Source of the DNA: an uncultured Sulfuricurvum sp.
GTDB lineage: Bacteria; Campylobacterota; Campylobacteria; Campylobacterales; Sulfurimonadaceae
Length of the DNA stretch: 23,252 bases
NCBI RefSeq assembly: GCF_937936435.1
Contig: NZ_CALDDG010000076.1
Coordinates: forward strand, 1 to 23,252
Direction of reading: 5' to 3'
How positions within the stretch are numbered: position 1 is the first letter of the stretch; each line of letters starts with the position of its first letter. The notes beneath the pieces are model-generated. The model had not been told where the DNA came from. It saw nothing but the letters and a program-made list of their open reading frames with translations, and ran no database searches. The translations under genes were made by a program, and so were the position numbers. Shown here one piece after another: positions 6,462 to 13,839 of the stretch.

Positions 6462-7535
6462 ATGAAGAATCATCCATTGTCTAACTTATATGAATACATT
6501 TATGGAATTTTTGAACCTTTTGAAGCTTCATTTCTTTGTGGAACGTATAATGTTCATATAAACACTAAAGTGTATTCTCTTGATAGCCATGAAATCGCTA
6601 TATTAAACAATCAATCTTTTCAACTTTTTACGGAATTACTCCCATTCTTGAATTATATTCAATCTCAACATGATTTTTTAGAAAATTCAATTCCGAATGA
6701 TCATCTTACAATACTAAATTATGATTATTATCAAAAAAAACTTAAATCTTTTTCTACAGATGAATTAATGCGCAAAAAGATCACTCATCTGACAAAGCAT
6801 CACTATCAGTGTCTAATTATAAAGATACAACATAATTTTTCAGGTGATCCGTTTGATTATTTAAAGAAAAAAAGAGATGAAAATGGTGTGAAGAAAGCAC
6901 TTGATATTTTTTTGCGTGTTATCAAAGAGTTTCAAGACTATCATATTCTTACAGAAGCACCTTATGTTTATTTGTCTGACATACATTTTAGAAAAACAGA
7001 TGGAATTTTTAGCTATTGCATTGATGAAAAAGGTGAAGTTTTTACAAAAATAAGACCTTTATTAGATCTTTGGACTCCGAAAAAAACTGCTGATGCCAAA
7101 GAAAAAGCGACTTTATATTTTAACCATGGAAATCAGTACAATATATCTGATATGCTTATGGCTAGAGCACGTGTATATGTTGAACAAAAAAGTTATAGCT
7201 TAGCTATTTTACACGCAATTATGTCTTTGGAAATTGTCATTCCAGAAGTAATAGAATTATTTTTAAAACAAAAAACCATTAATCAAAATTCCGTATATGA
7301 CTTAAATAAATATTCCGATTTATCGATTCGTCTTAAAGTGTTTTTGAAAATTATTTTTCCCAGTATGTTTCATGACACTATTGATAAAGTAAGTGTTGCA
7401 GTTACATTCAGAAATAAAATAATGCATGCAGGTTTTAAGGAATCTGATCTTAACAATGCTGAAACAGTAGATTTAATTAATCATTGCTATGTATTAAAGA
7501 AAATACTTGATAAATATATAGAAGAAGTTCATTGA
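6462..7535 (+). CDS. AT-rich gene with C-terminal HEPN RNase-type motif
   Basis: 357 aa, unlike any housekeeping family I know. Residues 1-230 are an unassigned mixed domain (many Tyr, Phe, Asn). Residues about 231-357 look like an all-helical HEPN domain: ARARVYVEQKSYSLAILHAI (234-253), SLEIVIPE, and RNKIMHAGF where R317 to H322 fits the HEPN Rx4H signature with a polar residue after Arg. Such domains are metal-independent RNases in toxins, CRISPR effectors and phage-defence proteins. Base composition is about 30% GC against about 45-50% in surrounding genes, it lies next to a tRNA gene and beside a toxin-like pair, and it is bracketed by an inverted repeat: signs of horizontal transfer. No strong RBS is seen. 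Defence or toxin function is inference. Confidence 0.75.
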   Translation: MKNHPLSNLYEYIYGIFEPFEASFLCGTYNVHINTKVYSLDSHEIAILNNQSFQLFTELLPFLNYIQSQHDFLENSIPNDHLTILNYDYYQKKLKSFSTDELMRKKITHLTKHHYQCLIIKIQHNFSGDPFDYLKKKRDENGVKKALDIFLRVIKEFQDYHILTEAPYVYLSDIHFRKTDGIFSYCIDEKGEVFTKIRPLLDLWTPKKTADAKEKATLYFNHGNQYNISDMLMARARVYVEQKSYSLAILHAIMSLEIVIPEVIELFLKQKTINQNSVYDLNKYSDLSIRLKVFLKIIFPSMFHDTIDKVSVAVTFRNKIMHAGFKESDLNNAETVDLINHCYVLKKILDKYIEEVH

Positions 7536-7550
7536 AATTTAATAAAGTAT

Positions 7551-7576
7551 AAAAAAAGGAATAGGCTATTTTTTTT
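7551..7576. repeat. Right half of imperfect inverted repeat / possible terminator after HEPN gene
   Basis: Seven A, GGAATAGGCTA, eight T. As single-stranded RNA it can form an A/U stem followed by U residues, so it may terminate the HEPN transcript (stop at 7535). Its reverse complement resembles 6340-6364 over about 20 of 25 positions, with the core GGCTATTTTTT exact. Confidence 0.4.
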
Positions 7577-7640
7577 AGTAGTAAAAGAATCATTTTGATT
7601 TTAAAGTATATTCAATGTAGATATTATGGAAATTTGAAGG

Positions 7641-7716
7641 TGGTGGGTCAAGCAGGATTTGAACCTGCGACAACCCCGTTATGAGCGGGGGGCTCTAACC
7701 ACTGAACTATTGACCC
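7641..7716 (-). tRNA. tRNA with CAT anticodon (elongator Met or lysidine-type Ile2)
   Basis: A complete 76-base cloverleaf with encoded CCA. The acceptor GGGTCAA pairs with TTGACCC; the D stem is GTTC/GAGC with loop AGTGGTTA; the anticodon stem is CCCCG/CGGGG with loop CTCATAA; the T arm is GCAGG-TTCAAAT-CCTGC. G1-C72 is paired and the anticodon stem lacks the three G-C pairs GGG/CCC of initiators, so it is not initiator Met. The D loop AGTGGTTA and T-loop region resemble Ile2 (CAT) tRNAs such as E. coli ileX more than elongator Met, but I cannot decide. It sits between the AT-rich HEPN gene and rodA. Confidence 0.95.
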
Positions 7717-7730
7717 GTTTGAGGAGCGAC

Positions 7731-7736
7731 ATTATA
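7731..7736 (-). promoter_or_regulatory. -10 element of tRNA gene
   Basis: On the minus strand TATAAT lies 14 bases upstream of the mature tRNA 5' end. It falls in the loop of a perfect 6-bp inverted repeat (GAGCGA 7724-7729 / TCGCTC 7738-7743). This places a promoter between rodA and the tRNA, so the tRNA need not be part of the rodA transcript. Confidence 0.5.
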
Positions 7737-7748
7737 ATCGCTCTTAGA

Positions 7749-8858
7749 TTAGACGAAGCTTTTTTTGCCCGTATCGCCGTACAGATAGCGGAAACGATAC
7801 GCGACGAGATTTTCCATAATCGCGAGCAAAACCATAAAATTCACAAAACTGCTCCCGCCGTAGCTGAACATCGGCAGAGGCACCCCGACGACAGGGGCAA
7901 ATCCGATGGTCATCGCGATATTGACGCTCATATAGATGAAAAAGAGCAGAGATATCCCCCCTGCAACAACCTTGATATAATAATCCTGCGCCCAAAACGA
8001 GATGATCAGCAGATGGACGATCAACGCGGCATACAACGAGATCAGTAAAAAGGCTCCCGCAAATCCGAAACGCTCCACCACATACGCGAAAATAAAGTCG
8101 CTGGAAGCGATAGGGAGAAATTTCATCTGCGTTTGGGTGGCATCCTCTTTTTCCTTGCCGAAAAAGCCTCCCGATCCGATTGCGATGATCGATTGTTCGA
8201 CGTGATAGCTCGGTTTTTCGCCTACGAAATCGGTCAAACGCTGCTTTTGATAATCGTGCAATTGAGAGTAGATCAGCGGCATCGAGACGATAAAAATAGC
8301 CCCCAAACCGATCCAGATTTTCCAGTGAACCCCGACGATGAACAAAATCCCGAATCCGAGCAAAAGCAAAACCGTCGCCGTTCCCAAATCGGGCTCTTTG
8401 GCGATGAGAATAAACGGCAAGACGATGAAAAACGAAAGACGGGCGAAATCTTTGATCCAGTACCCCTCGCGTGGCGGAGGATTTCGGCTGATGAGATAGG
8501 CCAACATGAGTACGAATGCCGGTTTGATCAGCTCGGAGGGCTGGAGAGTAAAATGGATAAAGGGGATTTCGATCCACCGTTTCGCCCCCAGACGCACATG
8601 CCCGACAAACTCGACCGCGATAAGCAGTAAGACACTCACCCAATAAAAGATCGGAATCATCCACACCATGCGGCGAATAGGAAGGAGAAAAAGGGTGATA
8701 AAAACCCCGATACCGACGGAAACATAAACCAAGTGCTTTTGTCCCAGAGTCGGATGGATCTCGTAAATGAGCCAACCCGACATAAAAACCAGCGGTATGA
8801 GTAAAATAACCGTTATGAAATCAAAGTGTGCTAAAATTCGCCGATCAATATTAAGCAC
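7749..8858 (-). CDS. rodA: Rod-shape determining glycosyltransferase RodA (SEDS family)
   Basis: SEDS-family peptidoglycan polymerase that works with a class B PBP (PBP2) in cell elongation; integral inner-membrane protein with about ten hydrophobic segments. Diagnostic motifs in order: GAKRWIEIP, QPSELIKPAFV, KEPDLGTATVLLL, HVEQSIIAIGSGGFFGKE, ASSDFIFAYVVERFGF and GVPLPMFSYGGSSF near the C-terminus. The frame stays open to an ATG at 8891, but that ATG lies in a TGCTACAAT extended -10. GAAGGA (8865-8870) precedes the GTG at 8858 by 6 bases, and the protein then begins MLNIDRRILAHFD, as RodA proteins do, so the GTG start (369 aa) is preferred. Divergent from the rluD-like operon. Confidence 0.93.
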   Translation of the reverse strand: MLNIDRRILAHFDFITVILLIPLVFMSGWLIYEIHPTLGQKHLVYVSVGIGVFITLFLLPIRRMVWMIPIFYWVSVLLLIAVEFVGHVRLGAKRWIEIPFIHFTLQPSELIKPAFVLMLAYLISRNPPPREGYWIKDFARLSFFIVLPFILIAKEPDLGTATVLLLLGFGILFIVGVHWKIWIGLGAIFIVSMPLIYSQLHDYQKQRLTDFVGEKPSYHVEQSIIAIGSGGFFGKEKEDATQTQMKFLPIASSDFIFAYVVERFGFAGAFLLISLYAALIVHLLIISFWAQDYYIKVVAGGISLLFFIYMSVNIAMTIGFAPVVGVPLPMFSYGGSSFVNFMVLLAIMENLVAYRFRYLYGDTGKKSFV

Positions 8859-8881
8859 TACCCGTCCTTCTTTTTTTGCTA

Positions 8882-8890
8882 ATTGTAGCA
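8882..8890 (-). promoter_or_regulatory. Extended -10 promoter of rodA
   Basis: Minus-strand TGCTACAAT (TGN plus TACAAT) is followed after about 12 bases by the GAAGGA ribosome binding site and the GTG start at 8858. It overlaps the alternative upstream ATG, arguing against that start. Confidence 0.45.
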
Positions 8891-8891
8891 T

Positions 8892-9021
8892 AGCGGGCTT
8901 ATATCTTTATTGCAGTTCGGAGGGAACGATGTTCCGACGGACTATGTGAGCGCTATAAGGCACCGAAACTCCTGCAAAGCAGTGCGTTTTCAACCAACCC
9001 ATACAGATAAAGGCCACTTTT
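8892..9021. other. Intergenic/leader region with hairpin potential upstream of the rluD-like gene
   Basis: This region between divergent rodA and the pseudouridine synthase gene has higher GC than a typical intergenic spacer. It contains GGAAC-GAT-GTTCC (8923-8935), an alternative pairing TCGGA (8917-8921) with TCCGA (8933-8937), and CTGC-AAA-GCAG (8972-8982). AAAGG at 9009-9013 is the RBS for the TTG start. It does not match any riboswitch consensus I could recall (c-di-GMP, TPP, preQ1, cobalamin, fluoride, SRP RNA were considered). Confidence 0.3.
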
Positions 9022-9999
9022 TTGAGACAGGAAGAATCCTATTTTACGACCGATGAAGCGATCCGTCTGGATGTTTTTTTATCGCAGCAGCTGGGACAGA
9101 CACGCAACCAGATCATCCAGCTAATCGAACAGGAGTGTGTCGAGGTCGACGGAAAAGCGACCGCAAAAGCGGGTTTGAAACTCAAAGCGGCACAAACCGT
9201 CCGCATCCGTTTTCCCGAACAAAAATCGACACCGCCCCAAGAGATCGATTTTGATGTGGAGATTTTATACGAAGACGACGACATTCTCGTCATTAACAAA
9301 CCCAGTTCCCTGACCGTCCATCCCGCCCCCAGCGTGAAAGAGCCTACCCTCGTCGACTGGCTCAAACACAAGGGGATCGCCCTCTCGACACTGAGCGGAG
9401 AAGAACGCCACGGCATCGTCCATCGGCTGGATCGCGGCACCAGCGGTGCGATGGTGATCGCCAAAAACAACGAAGCCCACGAAGCCCTCTCGCTGCAGCT
9501 TCAGGACAAAACGATGGGGCGTTTTTATCTCGCGGTGGTCAATCCTCAGATGAAGGAGACGATCACCATCATCGACCGCCCTATCGGACGGAGCAGTCAT
9601 AATCGGCTGAAAATGGCGATCAACGAAAACGGAAAAAATGCCAAAACCGAATTTCGCAAACTCCTCATGTCACACGATGAAACCGAAGAGCTGATCGTCT
9701 GCAAACTCTACACCGGACGGACCCATCAGATACGGGTTCATCTAGAGTCGATAAGCCGCCATATCGTGGGAGATCATCTCTACGGAAGCCACACAAAAAG
9801 TGATAAGATGGAACGTATCTTGCTTCATGCTTACAACCTTTATTTCACCCATCCGACGACTAAAGAACGTGTTGTTTTCACCGCTTCTTTGGACCCGGTG
9901 ATGGAAGATTATTTGAATAAACATTTTGACCCGAAGGAAACCCATGCACTCATCGATCCGTTATGCATTGAGCGCCTCTTTAGCTCTGAGTCTCTTTAG
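9022..9999 (+). CDS. RluA/RluD-family 23S rRNA or tRNA pseudouridine synthase
   Basis: 325 aa. An N-terminal S4 RNA-binding domain (about 13-62: IRLDVFLSQQLGQTRNQI and VEVDGKATAKAG) is followed by the pseudouridine synthase catalytic domain with ILVINKPS (88-95), the active-site HRLDRGTSG (Asp137) and GRTHQIRVHL further on. The S4 plus RluA architecture is that of RluD (which makes pseudouridines in 23S rRNA helix 69), but target assignment within RluC/RluD is not safe from sequence. The start is a TTG with AAAGG 8 bases upstream; no in-frame ATG precedes the S4 domain. First gene of a six-gene operon; it overlaps the lipoprotein gene by 56 bases. Confidence 0.93.
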   Translation: MRQEESYFTTDEAIRLDVFLSQQLGQTRNQIIQLIEQECVEVDGKATAKAGLKLKAAQTVRIRFPEQKSTPPQEIDFDVEILYEDDDILVINKPSSLTVHPAPSVKEPTLVDWLKHKGIALSTLSGEERHGIVHRLDRGTSGAMVIAKNNEAHEALSLQLQDKTMGRFYLAVVNPQMKETITIIDRPIGRSSHNRLKMAINENGKNAKTEFRKLLMSHDETEELIVCKLYTGRTHQIRVHLESISRHIVGDHLYGSHTKSDKMERILLHAYNLYFTHPTTKERVVFTASLDPVMEDYLNKHFDPKETHALIDPLCIERLFSSESL

Positions 10000-11197
10000 C
10001 GGCTGCGCACCGCAACCCGCACCGCAAAAAACCGTTACTATCGATTCGACCCTTCCCGTCCCGTCCATGAACGGATACATCGCAGACATCACCTCTGCGG
10101 CGTTTGAATGGAAACCGGTTGAAGATCCCCGTGTAAGCGGATACTACGTCTATCGTACCACTCCGGGCGGGGAAGATATGAAGCTTCACCGTATCGCAAC
10201 CATTGACAGCCGTTTTGCGACCCATTTTGTCGATAACGATCTCAAATCGAGCACCGAATACCAGTACCGTTTTGCAACCTATACCAAAGAGGGAAGTGAA
10301 TCGGTCGGAAGCGAAACCCTCATGGTCGCCACCCAGCCGATGATCGCACCGGTCAGCTTTTTCCAATCGGTCGGAAATATGCCGCGCAGTGCGAAACTTC
10401 TCTGGCGTCCGCATCCGAACGGAAAAATCAACGGCTACATCATCGAACGTCAAAACGCGACAGAGCAAAAATGGTCGGTTATCGCTACTATCACCGGACG
10501 TTTAAATGCCGAGTATATCGATCGTGATCTCCAAGACGGCCAAGTCTATTTCTACCGCATCAAAGCGACGACGTTTGACAAACTCGCAACCGAACCGAGC
10601 GAAACGACCAAAGTCGTCACCAAACCGCTTCCGCCGCAGATCAACAATATCACATCGACAAATGACCTGCCTCATGCGATTACGCTGGGATGGGCACCGA
10701 GTCCGATCAGCGATTTGAGCCACTACAATATCTACCGCTCGTCTACGCCGAACGGTTCGTTCGAATACCACGTCAAACTCGAATCGACTTCGTTTACCGA
10801 TAATATCACCGAAGACGGAAAATTTTATTTTTATAAAATTACCGCCGTCGACAAAGACGGGTTAGAGAGCCAAATGCCCTCTGTAGCCGTACAAGGTTCA
10901 ACCCTCTCCAAACCGCAAACCCCTATCGCGTATGAAGGGAAAATTGTCAATGCAGCCGCTGAACTGCACTGGAAGAACTCCGATCCCCGTACCGTCAGCT
11001 ATACCGTCGTCAAAACGACAAAAACAAGCTGGGTAAGCCGTGAGAGCATCGACATCAACAACATCACCGATACAAGCTTCCGCGACGCGGACATCAAACC
11101 CGATACAGGCTATCTCTATGAGATCATGAGCGTCGATAAAAACGGTATCCGTTCTCTTCCTACGACGGCGATCGAACTTAGTTATGAGGCCAAATAA
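9944..11197 (+). CDS. flpA: Fibronectin type III repeat lipoprotein, FlpA-like
   Basis: 417-aa predicted lipoprotein. It has a signal peptide (residues 1-20) with lipobox LFSGC (Cys21), a Pro-rich linker, then about four FN3-like repeats of roughly 95 residues, each with the W/Y core pattern: FEWKPVEDPRVSGYYVYR, LLWRPHPNGKINGYIIER, LGWAPSPISDLSHYNIYR, ELHWKNSDPRTVSYTVVK. The ATG at 9944 is chosen (AAGGA 5 bases before); an in-frame start at 9926 has none. Gene order matches Campylobacter jejuni flpA (Cj1279c), a surface lipoprotein reported there to bind host fibronectin. In a probably free-living relative the ancestral role is more likely in the cell envelope or division, given the ftsEX neighbours. 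Confidence 0.85.
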   Translation: MHSSIRYALSASLALSLFSGCAPQPAPQKTVTIDSTLPVPSMNGYIADITSAAFEWKPVEDPRVSGYYVYRTTPGGEDMKLHRIATIDSRFATHFVDNDLKSSTEYQYRFATYTKEGSESVGSETLMVATQPMIAPVSFFQSVGNMPRSAKLLWRPHPNGKINGYIIERQNATEQKWSVIATITGRLNAEYIDRDLQDGQVYFYRIKATTFDKLATEPSETTKVVTKPLPPQINNITSTNDLPHAITLGWAPSPISDLSHYNIYRSSTPNGSFEYHVKLESTSFTDNITEDGKFYFYKITAVDKDGLESQMPSVAVQGSTLSKPQTPIAYEGKIVNAAAELHWKNSDPRTVSYTVVKTTKTSWVSRESIDINNITDTSFRDADIKPDTGYLYEIMSVDKNGIRSLPTTAIELSYEAK

Positions 11198-11200
11198 CCG

Positions 11201-12376
11201 ATGCCTCATTTAAATCTCGAATCGTTTAAACCGCTCTCTTTGCCGATGCAATGCGGCGATGTGGAGTTTTTATTCCAAGCCGATTATCAAAACCCAAAAG
11301 AAGGCTCATTGATCGCAACCCGTTACAAAGGGAGAGAATTTTTTCTGGTCTATAAAAACACCGGACATAAAATGCTCCTCAAAAGTGACAAAATCACCCG
11401 TCCATCCCCCAATTTTCTGATCAAACACGCCCTTTTGGCTTACGCGGAGTGTTCCGGTTCTCCGATTCTTGATTCGAATGTCGATAACGCCCCTGAAAAT
11501 ACCCACCTTAAAAGTCATGAGGCACTCAAATCGATCTCTTTTTTCGCCGAGAATTTCCCTCGCGAGCGTGAAGTCCGGATCGAAATCGGATTCGGATCGG
11601 CCCGCCATCTGCTCCATCAGGCCGCGGCCAATCCCGATATCCTTTTCATCGGGTTGGAGATTCATAAACCCTCCATCGAACAGGCACTCAAACAGATCGT
11701 CATCCAAAATCTGGAAAACGTGATGATCCTCGATTACGATGCACGGCTGTTTTTGGAATTCGTCCCTTCCAATATCGTCGGGAAAATTTATGTCCATTTT
11801 CCGGTTCCGTGGGATAAAAAACCGCACCGACGCGTTATCTCCGAAGCATTTTTAAAAGAATCCGAGCGAGCACTGAAAGTCGGGGGAACGTTGGAGCTGC
11901 GGACCGACAGCGAAAACTACTACCGATTTGCGCTGGAGACGTTCAGTACTCCGGCTAAAAGCCGTTTTGACGTCCGAAAAAATCAGGACATCGCTATCAG
12001 CAGCAAATACGAAGATCGCTGGAAACGCCTCGAAAAAAACATCTACGACGTCACCTTTACTTGTGAAGCCGAGAGTCCCGATCCCGATATCGGCGGCAGT
12101 TTTACATTTTCATCCGCAAAAATCGATACCGCTGTTATCGATCGCCTCTCCAAAGATACCCATAAGCGCGACTGGGGCTTTTTGCATGTGGAACGGCTCT
12201 TTAGCATCGGTGAAGAGGGACGGATGATCCGTCTGGCGATGGGAAGTTTCGATCGGCCCGAGAGCACCTACGTGGTTATCGAAAACGGAAGTGCCCGCTA
12301 TTACCCTGCATTGCCGGTTCGCTCCAATGCCAATCTCAAAGCCCATATCTTATTAGACGAGTTGATCCATGGATAA
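11201..12376 (+). CDS. trmB: tRNA (guanine-N7-)-methyltransferase TrmB, long form
   Basis: SAM-dependent methyltransferase forming m7G46 in tRNA. The Rossmann core spans about 125-300 with the SAM motif RIEIGFGSARHLL (126-138), IGLEIHKPS (150-158), MILDYDA (175-181), YVHFPVPWDKKPHRR (197-211) and LRTDSENYY. At 391 aa it is far longer than E. coli TrmB (239 aa): about 120 extra N-terminal residues and about 80-90 extra C-terminal residues of unknown role, a form I associate with Campylobacterota. It lies 3 bases after the lipoprotein gene and overlaps ftsE by 8 bases, with the ATG of ftsE inside its last codons. Confidence 0.93.
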   Translation: MPHLNLESFKPLSLPMQCGDVEFLFQADYQNPKEGSLIATRYKGREFFLVYKNTGHKMLLKSDKITRPSPNFLIKHALLAYAECSGSPILDSNVDNAPENTHLKSHEALKSISFFAENFPREREVRIEIGFGSARHLLHQAAANPDILFIGLEIHKPSIEQALKQIVIQNLENVMILDYDARLFLEFVPSNIVGKIYVHFPVPWDKKPHRRVISEAFLKESERALKVGGTLELRTDSENYYRFALETFSTPAKSRFDVRKNQDIAISSKYEDRWKRLEKNIYDVTFTCEAESPDPDIGGSFTFSSAKIDTAVIDRLSKDTHKRDWGFLHVERLFSIGEEGRMIRLAMGSFDRPESTYVVIENGSARYYPALPVRSNANLKAHILLDELIHG

Positions 12377-13040
12377 AGTTATCATCGCCGAAAATCTTTC
12401 TCTCTCATATAAAGAATTCGAGACCATCATCTCCAAAGCCAACTTCTCTATCGATGCCGGCAGTTTCGTCTTCATTACCGGTGCCAGCGGAAGCGGTAAA
12501 TCTACTCTTCTAAAATCGTTTTACGGAGCCATTGAACCGCGTGCGGGGTCGCTGATGGTAGGCGGTGTCAAAATGAACCGCATCAGTACCGGAAAGCTCA
12601 ATTTTCTCCGCAGACACGTAGGGATCGTTTTCCAAGATTATAAACTGATCAAGGAGTGGACGATCGAAAAAAACGTCATGCTTCCGTTGATCATCTCGGG
12701 GTACACCAAAGACGTGAGCGGAGCGCAGGTTCAAAAACTCCTCGGGCACGTCAAACTGATCCATCAATCGGGCAAATATCCGCCGGAACTGAGCGGCGGT
12801 GAGCAGCAGCGTGTCGCGATGGCTCGTGCGCTTGCGCATAATCCGATTTTGATTTTGGCGGATGAGCCGACCGGAAATCTGGATGAATATTCATCGGAGG
12901 TGATTTGGAACCTGCTAGAGGGGGCGAATACGCAGCTTAAAACGACTGTCGTCGTCGTGACCCACCATATCCCTTCTTCTATCAACGTACCGTATAAACA
13001 TTATCATATCGAGATGGGGAATATTCATGAAATCTCTTAA
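12369..13040 (+). CDS. ftsE: Cell division ABC transporter ATP-binding protein FtsE
   Basis: 223-aa ABC ATPase. Walker A GASGSGKST (38-46), Q-loop VFQDYKLI (87-94), signature LSGGEQQR (141-148), Walker B LILADEP (161-167) and the switch His in VTHH (197-200) are all intact. In FtsEX, ATP hydrolysis by FtsE on the cytoplasmic side is transmitted through FtsX to periplasmic EnvC-type activators of peptidoglycan amidases at the septum. The immediate downstream genes are a 4-TM FtsX and an EnvC-like protein, so the assignment rests on context as well as motifs. It overlaps ftsX by 14 bases. Confidence 0.94.
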   Translation: MDKVIIAENLSLSYKEFETIISKANFSIDAGSFVFITGASGSGKSTLLKSFYGAIEPRAGSLMVGGVKMNRISTGKLNFLRRHVGIVFQDYKLIKEWTIEKNVMLPLIISGYTKDVSGAQVQKLLGHVKLIHQSGKYPPELSGGEQQRVAMARALAHNPILILADEPTGNLDEYSSEVIWNLLEGANTQLKTTVVVVTHHIPSSINVPYKHYHIEMGNIHEIS

Positions 13041-13839
13041 AAATCATATCTCACTCATCATCGCCCTGTTTACCGTTTTATTCTCGGTTCAGATCTATGT
13101 TGCGGTCGACCGTACCATCGCCGCATACGAAACACGCCTCAAAAACGACTATTCGATCATCGTTGTCTCCAATAAAACTCTGACACCGACGGAGTTTAAA
13201 GCGATGGACAACCTGATTGAGCGGAGCGAAGCAATCGCAACAGATCAGGTGCTCGAACGCCTCAAAGGGGAGATGAGCAAAAAAAATCTCGATCTGCTCA
13301 AACTGACGTTGCCGAAATTCTATCGTCTCTATCTGAACCGTTTTCCGACGCCGTATGAGATCGAAAAACTGCAAAAACACCTCCAGAAAAATCCGGCTAT
13401 CGAACGGGTCGAAGGGTATGCGCAAACCCATGACACCGTCTATAAACTCATGCTGCTGTTTAAAGACGTCGTGCAAATCTTCTCCATCGCGATTGCAGCG
13501 GTCACCTCCCTGCTCATCCTCAAAGAGATGCGTCTATGGCAGTTTCAGCATGCCGATCGGATGAGTATCATGGCCCTCTTCGGTGCTCCGGTATGGCTTC
13601 GTTCCGCCGTCTTATTCCGATTGGCAATCGTCGATGCGATCATCGCGACCGTCGTTTTGTGTCTGGCATTTTTCATCATCGAAGAATACGGATGGATGGA
13701 TTTGCTGCTTCGGACGGTGGGAATCAGTATCCAGCTTTTTGATTTCGTAGACGATGCATTCCGATCGCTTCTGATTGCACTGGGTGTTTCGATCGTACTG
13801 ACACTGACGATTGTTATCGGGCATGAAGAAGAGGAATAA
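13027..13839 (+). CDS. ftsX: Cell division ABC transporter permease FtsX
   Basis: 270 aa, with an N-terminal membrane segment (8-28), a periplasmic domain of about 115 residues (30-145), and three more membrane segments (about 147-166, 195-219, 246-264), the classical FtsX topology. The periplasmic part contains PKFYRLYLNRFPTPYEIEKL, whose helical lobe would contact the EnvC-like partner. Primary sequence is poorly conserved in this family, so topology and position after ftsE carry the assignment. The stop TAA is immediately followed by the next ATG, and GAGGA inside the last codons provides the downstream RBS. Confidence 0.92.
   Translation: MKSLKNHISLIIALFTVLFSVQIYVAVDRTIAAYETRLKNDYSIIVVSNKTLTPTEFKAMDNLIERSEAIATDQVLERLKGEMSKKNLDLLKLTLPKFYRLYLNRFPTPYEIEKLQKHLQKNPAIERVEGYAQTHDTVYKLMLLFKDVVQIFSIAIAAVTSLLILKEMRLWQFQHADRMSIMALFGAPVWLRSAVLFRLAIVDAIIATVVLCLAFFIIEEYGWMDLLLRTVGISIQLFDFVDDAFRSLLIALGVSIVLTLTIVIGHEEEE

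Noticed and set aside
6342..7640. Tyrosine-integrase or transposase linked to the AT-rich patch
   Set aside because: No integrase or transposase gene and no direct repeat of the tRNA 3' end was found, so a specific mobile element type is not claimed.
7724..7743. GAGCGA/TCGCTC inverted repeat as rodA terminator
   Set aside because: There is no following U-run, and its loop contains TATAAT, so it is better explained as part of the tRNA promoter region.
7744..8775. 343-aa open frame on the same strand as rodA
   Set aside because: Shadow frame of rodA: Arg/Phe/Asp-rich composition with no family motifs, while the alternative frame has every RodA signature.
8892..9021. Known riboswitch or SRP RNA
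   Set aside because: The string GCAAAGC briefly suggested a c-di-GMP-I aptamer, but the rest of the consensus is missing; SRP, TPP, cobalamin and fluoride signatures are also absent.
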